NCBI GenBank assembly: GCA_030427935.1
Contig: JAUICI010000005.1
Location: 1-59,586, forward strand
Origin: Bacteroidia bacterium
GTDB lineage: Bacteria > Bacteroidota > Bacteroidia > Flavobacteriales_D > Crocinitomicaceae
Direction of reading: 5' to 3'
DNA: 59,586 nucleotides
The notes below the pieces were generated by a model that ran no database searches, was not told where the DNA came from, and saw nothing but the letters and a program-made list of their open reading frames with translations. The position numbers and the translations under genes were made by a program. Positions 34,977-41,709 of this stretch are shown one piece after another (the stretch's first letter is position 1; each line of letters starts with the position of its first letter).

Positions 34977-34984
34977 CAAAGATA
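34977..34984 (-). promoter_or_regulatory. -7 element for ssrA
   Basis: On the minus strand the bases are TATCTTTG, an exact match to TAnnTTTG, 21 bp upstream of the mature tmRNA 5' end. That allows a short leader to be removed by RNase P. Confidence 0.5.
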
Positions 34985-35035
34985 CGAAGCTTTTTCCGTA
35001 TCCGCATTATTTGAAATACTTTTACATCAATTCCA

Positions 35036-36397
35036 ATGAAACAAATCCTAGATAAATACATTTTTAAAGAGGTTAACAATGCTCCTTTGATCGTTTTTCG
35101 AATCATTTTCGGAAGCCTCATGTTTTTTAGTCTATTGAGATTTTGGTTAAATGGATGGATTGAAGAATTCTTCATCCAACCCGAATTTCATTTTAAATAT
35201 TACGGGTTTCAATGGGTGCCTGAATTCAATGAGTTCGGGATTTATTTAACTTTTTTTGTCGGACTAATTAGCTCCCTATTCATTGCCTTAGGTTTACTTT
35301 ACAGAATAAGTGCAATCTTATTTTTTCTTTCCTACACCTATTTGGAACTCATCGATTCCGCACTCTATCTAAATCATTATTATCTGATTTCATTAATCGG
35401 GCTGATACTCATATTTCTACCCGCTCATGAAAGATTTGGTTTGGACTCTAAACTTGGTATCACTAAAAAAAGAAACCAAACGGCTGCGTGGACGATCAAT
35501 ATCATTCGGTTTCAACTAATCATCCTGTATTTCTTTGCTGGAATTGCGAAAATTCAGTCAGACTGGCTTTTGGAAGCTCAACCCCTAAAAATGTGGCTCA
35601 ATGTACATTCCGATATGCCTGTTGTTGGATCTATTTTAACAATGGAATGGACTGCTTATTTTTTCGCTTGGTTTGGCTGCATTTATGATCTTTTAATTGG
35701 CTTTCTTTTATTGCTTCCCGGTACACGCAAATGGGCTTATGTTTTTGTCGTATTGTTCCACTTAGCCACTGGGTTTTTGTTTAATATCGGGCTCTTTCCT
35801 TATATCATGATTGCTCTGACACTTGTCTTTTTTGGAGCTTCATTTCATGATAAGGTGCTTAAATTATTAGGAGAAAAAAAGGCTATTCTAAAAAGTACGG
35901 CCTATTCCTGGAAAAATTGGGTTTTGATTCCGATTGGATTCTATTGTCTATTCCAAATCACTTTTCCCTTGAGACATTTGCTTCATGAAGGCAATGTGTT
36001 TTGGACAGAAGAAGGTTACCGCTTTTCCTGGCGTGTAAAACTCGTAACCAAAAATGGAAATGCCCAATTCTACGTCGAGGATCGAGAAACAAAAAGACGC
36101 ATCGAAATCAAAAACAGCGATTACCTTTCTGCGATTCAAGAAAAGAAGATGTCAGTCAAACCCGAATTAATCCTTCAATTTGCTCATCACTTGGCAGAGG
36201 AATTCAGAGACACCATCATTCAAGCTGGAAATAAGGAATTTCATTTGGTCAAACCTAAAATTTATGCTGAAGTAAATGTAAGTTTGAATGGCCGAGCATC
36301 ACACCCGTTGATTGACCCAAATATCGATCTATCTCAAATCAATCCAGACCAAATCTCTTCTATCCTCATCAACAAATATCATCCCTTTACCAAATAA
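35036..36397 (+). CDS. HTTM-domain protein (vitamin K-dependent gamma-carboxylase homologue)
   Basis: A 453-residue membrane protein. Residues 1-300 hold the HTTM domain with eight or so spans ('IVFRIIFGSLMFFSLLRFW', 'LYLNHYYLISLIGLILIF', 'IRFQLIILYFFAGIAKI', 'LLIGFLLLLP'). The motif 'NHYYLISLI' with His and 'YFFAGIAK' with Lys matches the family. The C-terminal 130 residues are a soluble beta-rich part ('FYVEDRETKRRIEI') as in VKGC. Human gamma-carboxylase converts Glu to Gla using vitamin K hydroquinone. Bacterial members are widespread, but their substrates are not well known. In other Bacteroidota HTTM genes often sit near imelysin/TonB-receptor loci (from memory); such an operon lies 8 kb downstream. 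A bidirectional terminator follows. Confidence 0.85.
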   Translation: MKQILDKYIFKEVNNAPLIVFRIIFGSLMFFSLLRFWLNGWIEEFFIQPEFHFKYYGFQWVPEFNEFGIYLTFFVGLISSLFIALGLLYRISAILFFLSYTYLELIDSALYLNHYYLISLIGLILIFLPAHERFGLDSKLGITKKRNQTAAWTINIIRFQLIILYFFAGIAKIQSDWLLEAQPLKMWLNVHSDMPVVGSILTMEWTAYFFAWFGCIYDLLIGFLLLLPGTRKWAYVFVVLFHLATGFLFNIGLFPYIMIALTLVFFGASFHDKVLKLLGEKKAILKSTAYSWKNWVLIPIGFYCLFQITFPLRHLLHEGNVFWTEEGYRFSWRVKLVTKNGNAQFYVEDRETKRRIEIKNSDYLSAIQEKKMSVKPELILQFAHHLAEEFRDTIIQAGNKEFHLVKPKIYAEVNVSLNGRASHPLIDPNIDLSQINPDQISSILINKYHPFTK

Positions 36398-36425
36398 AAA
36401 AGGGAGAACGAGGTCTCCCTTTTTA
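36396..36425. terminator. Bidirectional rho-independent terminator
   Basis: GGGAGA (36402-36407) pairs with TCTCCC (36414-36419), flanked by A residues on the left and T residues on the right that extend the stem. It lies between the convergent HTTM and M13 genes. Confidence 0.8.
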
Positions 36426-36483
36426 AGATTTTTAGAATCTAGACTTCAGACTATAGACTAAACTCTAGTCTTGACTTCCAGAC

Positions 36484-36511
36484 ATCCAAATATCCAAATA
36501 TCCAAATATCT
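36484..36511. repeat. Octamer tandem repeat (ATATCCAA)n
   Basis: Three and a half copies of ATATCCAA, the reverse complement of the TTGGATAT repeat at 15058-15094, in the gap between convergent genes. The flanking 40 bp contain imperfect AGACTT/AGACTA repeats. Confidence 0.8.
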
Positions 36512-36530
36512 AAAAATCCAGTAATCCAAT

Positions 36531-38588
36531 CTACCAGATTTTCGCTGCTTCTTCAAATGGATTTCTCATCGGATCTCCTTCTTTTACATCAAAAGCCGCC
36601 CAAAATTCTGGACAATTTTTTAATGGTCCATTGACTCTGTACATTCCAGGCGAATGGTAATCCGTTGCAATTCTATTCTTTAATTCTTCATCCGTATAGT
36701 TAATCTTCCAAAGCTGTGCTACCGCAATGAAGAACTGTTGATCTGGTGTAAATCCATCCACCATTTTTCCTTCTTTGTACTCATCGGTTTTCGTATATGC
36801 ATAATACGCCATCGTGATTCCACCGAGATCCGCAATATTCTCTCCCATGGTCAGCCTTGGATCGACACATACGTCTCCAAATGGACAAAACTGCTCGTAT
36901 GTTCTTCCAAGCTTTTCCGTTCTTTCTTTGAATTTCTCAACATCTTCGTCAGACCACCAGTTGGATAAAGATCCGTCTGCAGCAAACTTTGCTCCTTGAT
37001 CATCAAATCCATGTGTAAACTCATGTCCGATTACCATTCCCATTCTTCCGTAATTCACGGCATCCGAAGCATGCTCATCAAAGAATGGTGGTTGCATGAT
37101 TCCAGCCGGAAATACAATCTCGTTATACAAAGGATGGTAATAAGCATTTACCATGTGCGGAGGCATACCCCACTCTTTTGGATCTTTTGGTTTACCTAGT
37201 TTTTCATGATTCTTCTTTGTTGCATACAAAGTGATGTTTCTAAGGTTTTGAACATAGTTATCCGAAGTGATTTCCAATCCAGAATAGTCTCTCCATTCTT
37301 CTGGGAAGCCTAATTTTCTTCCAAATGATTCCAATTTATGAAGCGCTCTTTCTTTTGTTTCATCAGACATCCAATCCAAAGTATTCAATCGATCTCTAAA
37401 AGCTTCCATGATGTTATCTACCATCACATTCACCTTCTTTTTCGCATTTTCCGAAAAATGTTTTTCAACAAACAAAGATCCTAAGGCATGTGAAATATAA
37501 TTGAAGGTCAAACTAGAAATTGCCCGTTTCCAATCTTCTTTCATTTCTTTTTGCCCTTTTAAAGTAGTGGAATAAAAAGCAAAATTCTGATTCACAAAAT
37601 CCGCCGTAAGCGCATTGGCATAAGTATTGATGACACACCAATTCAAATAGTTTTTCCAGGTTTCAACTGGATAATCCAATAGAGCATCCATTCCTTCGAA
37701 ATACTTAGGATTGCTAACGATAATGGTATCAAAATCACCTATTCCATTTTCTGCATAGTAAGCATCCCAATCAAAAGAGGAGGTCATTGCAGCAAAATCA
37801 GCTTTAGAGAATTTATTGTAGGAAGCAAATGGATCTCTTTGTTCCTGCGGTGTTTTACAAACCTGCGCAATTTTCGTTTCGAAATTCAAAACATCTTGAC
37901 CAATTCCTTTATTCATTCCAGCCAAATCAAACATTTTGTCGATATGAGCGACATAAGCATCTCGGATTTCAGCTTTATCCTTATCAAAATAGTAGTTTTT
38001 GTTTGGAAGATTCAATCCACCCTGACCTGCATTTAGAACGTTGATCGTCGGGTCTTTCAAATCCAATTCAACCCCAATCCCGAACATGGTTCCAACACCC
38101 ATGGCATGTAATGATGAAATGGCTTTAACAAGAGATTTCTTATCAGAAATTCCATTTACAACATCCAATTCTCCTTGTATAGGTTGAATCCCCAATTCAT
38201 TTCTCTTGTCCATATTCATGAACGAGCTGTAGAAATCTCCAACCAACTGACTATGGCTTCCTTTCGATCCAGGGTTTTCACTAGCGTTTTCAAGGATTAC
38301 CTTCAGTTTTTCCTTATTGGCTTCATCCAATTCATTAAAACTTCCCCAACGAGATTCTGTTGATGGAACTGGATTGTTTTTAATCCAATTATTGTTGCAA
38401 TACAAAAAGAAATCATCTTGAGGTCGAATTGTACTGTCTATATAAGACAATTCATTTTTCATGGCTTCTTTCTTCGCGCCATTTTCTGAAGTGGTCTCTT
38501 TTTTCTTATCCTCCTTTTCCTCTTTTGTCCCGCAAGACACCAAGATTGAGGCTGAGATAGTAGCTAAAATTAAGTAACTCTTTTTCAT
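36531..38588 (-). CDS. M13-family zinc metallopeptidase lipoprotein
   Basis: A 685-residue lipoprotein (lipobox 'ASILVSC') of the neprilysin/PepO family. The N-terminal domain starts with 'DSTIRPQDDFFLYCNNNW', typical of M13. The catalytic part has 'VIGHEFTHGFDDQG' (zinc His pair and Glu, near residue 517) and 'ENIADLGGITMAYYA' (third ligand Glu near residue 580), and the C-terminal 'HSPGMYRVNGPLKNCPEF' and final 'W' are complete. It hydrolyses oligopeptides outside the cytoplasm, in line with the S46 peptidase elsewhere in the window. Acidic and Lys-rich linker residues follow the lipobox. It is not joined to neighbours in an obvious operon, although the next gene upstream is only 35 bp away. 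Confidence 0.96.
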   Translation of the reverse strand: MKKSYLILATISASILVSCGTKEEKEDKKKETTSENGAKKEAMKNELSYIDSTIRPQDDFFLYCNNNWIKNNPVPSTESRWGSFNELDEANKEKLKVILENASENPGSKGSHSQLVGDFYSSFMNMDKRNELGIQPIQGELDVVNGISDKKSLVKAISSLHAMGVGTMFGIGVELDLKDPTINVLNAGQGGLNLPNKNYYFDKDKAEIRDAYVAHIDKMFDLAGMNKGIGQDVLNFETKIAQVCKTPQEQRDPFASYNKFSKADFAAMTSSFDWDAYYAENGIGDFDTIIVSNPKYFEGMDALLDYPVETWKNYLNWCVINTYANALTADFVNQNFAFYSTTLKGQKEMKEDWKRAISSLTFNYISHALGSLFVEKHFSENAKKKVNVMVDNIMEAFRDRLNTLDWMSDETKERALHKLESFGRKLGFPEEWRDYSGLEITSDNYVQNLRNITLYATKKNHEKLGKPKDPKEWGMPPHMVNAYYHPLYNEIVFPAGIMQPPFFDEHASDAVNYGRMGMVIGHEFTHGFDDQGAKFAADGSLSNWWSDEDVEKFKERTEKLGRTYEQFCPFGDVCVDPRLTMGENIADLGGITMAYYAYTKTDEYKEGKMVDGFTPDQQFFIAVAQLWKINYTDEELKNRIATDYHSPGMYRVNGPLKNCPEFWAAFDVKEGDPMRNPFEEAAKIW

Positions 38589-38623
38589 AAGACTATTTGA
38601 TTAAATTTCAGTATAAATATAAT

Positions 38624-39082
38624 TTATTCCTCTTTGGGGGTATACAACATTTCTATGTGCGGTATTCCATCTTCCAAATATTTCTTTCCAGTTGATACAA
38701 ATTTGTGTTGCCCATAGTACTTTTCAAGGTGCTCTTGAGCCGATATTCTAACGGGAACTTCTCCATATTCCGAAACGATAAATTCCTTTGATTTCTCCAT
38801 CATTTCATGGGCTATTCCTCTCCCTCTAATCTTCTCAGAAACAACAACCCTTCCTACCGAAACTTCGGCATAGGAAACCCCAGGACCAAGAATTCTTGTT
38901 GTTGCTAAAATCTTCCCTTGATCATCTCTCCCAATTTGATGAAAGGCAATTTTATCTTTTCCATCAAGTTCTTGATAAGGGCAGTTTTGTTCCACAACAA
39001 AAACCTCGATTCTCAACGAAACGAGGTCATGTAATTCGTCTAAAGACAAATCTTTATAATGTTTAAACTCCCAGTGAATCAT
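38624..39082 (-). CDS. elaA: ElaA-like GNAT acetyltransferase
   Basis: A 152-residue GNAT-fold protein. The diagnostic ElaA-family blocks are present: 'LRIEVFVVEQNCPYQELDGKD' (its start 'LRIEVFVVEQNCPYQ' is the family hallmark), acetyl-CoA loop 'GRVVVSEKIRGRGIAHEMM', and 'ISAQEHLEKYYGQ', 'DGIPHIEMLY'. ElaA proteins are predicted N-acetyltransferases, but their substrates are not established. The start ATG overlaps the carboxyltransferase stop by four bases (ATGA), so the two genes are co-translated. Confidence 0.9.
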   Translation of the reverse strand: MIHWEFKHYKDLSLDELHDLVSLRIEVFVVEQNCPYQELDGKDKIAFHQIGRDDQGKILATTRILGPGVSYAEVSVGRVVVSEKIRGRGIAHEMMEKSKEFIVSEYGEVPVRISAQEHLEKYYGQHKFVSTGKKYLEDGIPHIEMLYTPKEE

Positions 39083-40722
39083 GTTTGGATAACACCGACG
39101 TTATACGGTTTCTCTGCTTTTTTATGATTCGCCATTTCAATTCCCATGGAAATCCAATCTCTTGTCTCTACTGGATCGATAATAGCATCCACCCACAACC
39201 TTGAAGCGGCATAGTAAGGTGAAATTTGCTCATCGTATCGACTCTTAATCTTATCAAAAAGTTCCTTTTCAGCTTCTTCTGTAATTTCTTCTCCCTTCGC
39301 TTTCAAACTTGCAACTTCAATTTGAAGTAGTGTTTTTGCAGCAGCAGCACCAGACATTACAGCTAACTCGGCTGTTGGCCATGAAACAATCAGTCTTGGA
39401 TCATAAGCTTTTCCACACATGGCATAATTTCCTGCTCCGTAAGAATTCCCCATCACAATGGTAAATTTCGGAACAACTGAATTGGACATGGCATTCACCA
39501 TTTTTGCTCCATCCTTAATGATTCCAGCATGCTCCGATTTGGATCCAACCATGAATCCCGTTACATCCTGAAGGAAAACAAGCGGAATATTCTTCTGGTT
39601 GCAATTCATGATGAATCGTGCCGCTTTGTCAGCAGAATCATTGTAGATCACCCCTCCAAACTGCATTTCACCTTTTGCATTCTTCGAAAGCTCTCTTTGA
39701 TTCGCTACGATACCCACTGACCAACCATCAATTCTTGCATAGGCTGTAATGATCGATTGACCAAATCCTTTTTTATACTCCGTAAATTTTGAATCGTCCA
39801 CCAATCTCTTGATGATTTCTCGTGTATCATAAGGTTTCGATCTTTCTCTGGGAAGAATCCCGTAGATTTCCTTGATTTTATTTTTGGGTTCAGCACTTTC
39901 TTTTCTGTCAAATCCTGCATTTTCATGAGAACCAATTTTATCCATCAAATCACGAATCGTTTTCAAACACTCTTCATCATTTTCGGATTTGTAATCACAA
40001 ACACCAGAGATTTCAGTATGCGTTGTTGCGCCTCCTAAAGTTTCATTATCGATAGATTCTCCAATTGCAGCTTTTACCAAATAGGAACCTGCTAGAAAGA
40101 TGGTTCCCGTTTTGTTGACAATTAGAGATTCGTCAGACATAATCGGTAAATATGCACCTCCAGCAACGCATGAACCCATGACAGCTGCAATTTGAGGAAT
40201 GCCCATGGATGACATCACAGCATTGTTTCTGAAGATGCGACCAAAATGTTCTTTATCTGGGAAAATCTCATCCTGCATCGGTAAGAAAACACCTGCTGAA
40301 TCCACTAAATATATGATTGGAAGTCTGTTCTCAATTGCAATCTCCTGAGCTCTCAAATTTTTCTTTCCTGTTATTGGAAACCAAGCTCCAGCTTTCACAG
40401 TAGCGTCATTTGCTACAATGATGCATTGCTTTCCACTAACATATCCTATTTTGATCACCACACCACCGGAAGGACAACCTCCGTATTCTTCATACATTCC
40501 TTCTCCTGCAAATGCTCCAATCTCAAGTGTTTTGGTATCTGGATCAATCAAAGCCTCGATTCGCTCTCTCGCAGTTAGTTTTCCTTTTGAATGGTGTTTT
40601 TCGATTTTCTTCTTCCCTCCTCCTTGGTAAATTTTAGCAAGTTTACGTTCGAGGTTGGAAATCTTCAGACGCATGTCATCGTCATTCTTATTGAATTCCA
40701 AAGTTTTCGCACTAATAGCCAT
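39079..40722 (-). CDS. Acyl-CoA carboxylase, beta (carboxyltransferase) subunit
   Basis: A 547-residue carboxyltransferase of the biotin-dependent acyl-CoA carboxylase family. It carries the crotonase-like halves: 'GKLTARERIEALIDP', 'YLVDSAGVFLPMQDEIFP', 'GSCVAGGAYLPIMSDE', 'FLQDVTGFMVGSKSEHAG' and 'GNSYGAGNYAMCGKAYDPR'. The 'PMQDE' signature and overall pattern fit the methylcrotonyl-CoA carboxylase beta branch (leucine breakdown), but propionyl-CoA or geranyl-CoA use cannot be excluded. It needs a separate biotinylated alpha subunit, which is not in this window. I start at the ATG at 40722: the -7 box at 40747-40754 lies upstream of it and would be inside a longer frame. Confidence 0.95.
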   Translation of the reverse strand: MAISAKTLEFNKNDDDMRLKISNLERKLAKIYQGGGKKKIEKHHSKGKLTARERIEALIDPDTKTLEIGAFAGEGMYEEYGGCPSGGVVIKIGYVSGKQCIIVANDATVKAGAWFPITGKKNLRAQEIAIENRLPIIYLVDSAGVFLPMQDEIFPDKEHFGRIFRNNAVMSSMGIPQIAAVMGSCVAGGAYLPIMSDESLIVNKTGTIFLAGSYLVKAAIGESIDNETLGGATTHTEISGVCDYKSENDEECLKTIRDLMDKIGSHENAGFDRKESAEPKNKIKEIYGILPRERSKPYDTREIIKRLVDDSKFTEYKKGFGQSIITAYARIDGWSVGIVANQRELSKNAKGEMQFGGVIYNDSADKAARFIMNCNQKNIPLVFLQDVTGFMVGSKSEHAGIIKDGAKMVNAMSNSVVPKFTIVMGNSYGAGNYAMCGKAYDPRLIVSWPTAELAVMSGAAAAKTLLQIEVASLKAKGEEITEEAEKELFDKIKSRYDEQISPYYAASRLWVDAIIDPVETRDWISMGIEMANHKKAEKPYNVGVIQT

Positions 40723-40746
40723 TTCTAGATTTTTTTTTCGATTGCT

Positions 40747-40754
40747 CAAATATA
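40747..40754 (-). promoter_or_regulatory. -7 element for the carboxyltransferase gene
   Basis: On the minus strand the bases are TATATTTG, an exact match to TAnnTTTG, 25 bp before the ATG at 40722. It supports that start. Confidence 0.45.
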
Positions 40755-40870
40755 CATCATTTTAAAAAAATTGAATTTGCCATTTGTTCATTTAAATAAA
40801 TCAATCCACCCTTTATGTAAACAGATGTATCCAAAGGCATAAAAGGGATGTAAAAACCTAAATATTTCCC

Positions 40871-40878
40871 TATTTTTG
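40871..40878 (+). promoter_or_regulatory. -7 element almost abutting the barrel protein start
   Basis: TATTTTTG ends only 4 bp before the ATG at 40883, so a transcript starting about 5-7 bp downstream would have little or no leader. If real, this gene has a leaderless message. Confidence 0.35.
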
Positions 40879-40882
40879 TTTC

Positions 40883-41677
40883 ATGCGAAAGACTACGTTC
40901 ACATTTATTCTGGTTTTTATCCTTTCAGGAACTTCATTTGCCCAAATCGAAATTGGGAACAAAAAAGAAAAGGACCGCAAAAAGGAACAAAAGATGAAGG
41001 ATGAAGTTGAAGGAGAAATTGAGAAGAAAAAGAAAGAAAAAAAACCTTTAGCTGTCACAGGAAGAAATGTGTACTTGGGAACTTCTCTTGGTCAATCTTA
41101 CAGAACCCTTGTGCCTTCCGACAATATCTTTTCAAGACCTTTAGAGCAAAAGGTGGATGAAAAAATGGTTTTCTCCTATCGTGTAGCTGCTGGAATGCAA
41201 GTCGTACTTTGGAAACATTTCATGGTCGACTTTGGATTTTCCTATGTGGAACATGGTGAGCAATATGCTTTTGAAGATGATAGTTCTGACTCCACCTATT
41301 CTTACAGAAATAGATACCGCTATATTGGAGTTCCTATTACCGCAAACGCCATTTTCGGTGGAGAAAGAGTGCGTTTTTATTTCGGAGGTGGTTTCGTTCC
41401 CATGATGTTTATCAATCAAGGACAAGACCTCATCTATACAACCAAAGAAGGAACTCGAACCGAAGAAAACATCAATTTCAGAGACAATAAGTACAATCAA
41501 TTCAATATCATGGCCATCGGTCGACTCGGCATGCAATTTAATTTCACGAAACATGTCGGTTTTTATTTGGCACCTGAAATACGATATGTCATGCTCAACA
41601 CCTATGACGATCAATACAAACACAACCACCATCAGTGGGCTTGGGGTGTTGATTTTGGGTTTCTTTTGTATTTGTAG
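40883..41677 (+). CDS. Outer-membrane beta-barrel protein (PorT-like)
   Basis: A 264-residue exported protein with a signal peptide ('FTFILVFILSGTSFAQ'), a strongly charged Lys/Glu-rich linker (residues about 25-55), then a barrel of about 200 residues. Barrel-like alternating strands are 'RVAAGMQVVLWKHFMVDFGF', 'YIGVPITANAIF', 'VRFYFGGGFVPMMFI' and 'VGFYLAPEIRYVMLNTY', and it ends in 'WGVDFGFLLYL' with an aromatic/hydrophobic C-terminus. That fits the PorT/OmpW-like outer-membrane barrel family of Bacteroidota. PorT members can belong to the type IX secretion system, but this protein cannot be assigned to it with confidence. The UPF1-like helicase gene follows after 33 bp on the same strand. 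Confidence 0.8.
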   Translation: MRKTTFTFILVFILSGTSFAQIEIGNKKEKDRKKEQKMKDEVEGEIEKKKKEKKPLAVTGRNVYLGTSLGQSYRTLVPSDNIFSRPLEQKVDEKMVFSYRVAAGMQVVLWKHFMVDFGFSYVEHGEQYAFEDDSSDSTYSYRNRYRYIGVPITANAIFGGERVRFYFGGGFVPMMFINQGQDLIYTTKEGTRTEENINFRDNKYNQFNIMAIGRLGMQFNFTKHVGFYLAPEIRYVMLNTYDDQYKHNHHQWAWGVDFGFLLYL

Positions 41678-41709
41678 TTAATGGTTAAATTTGTTCTTTT
41701 TCTGGACAA

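Noticed and set aside
34915-35175. An open frame of about 86 codons on the minus strand
   Set aside because: It runs across the 5' end of tmRNA and the start of the HTTM gene; both are well supported, so it is a shadow.
36426-36483. AGACTT/AGACTA rich stretch as an attachment site
   Set aside because: There is no integrase, tRNA or paired copy in the window; it looks like simple repeat drift.
41141-41632. A 163-codon open frame on the minus strand inside the barrel gene
   Set aside because: It is antisense to a protein with a clear signal peptide and barrel, and its translation shows no recognisable domain.
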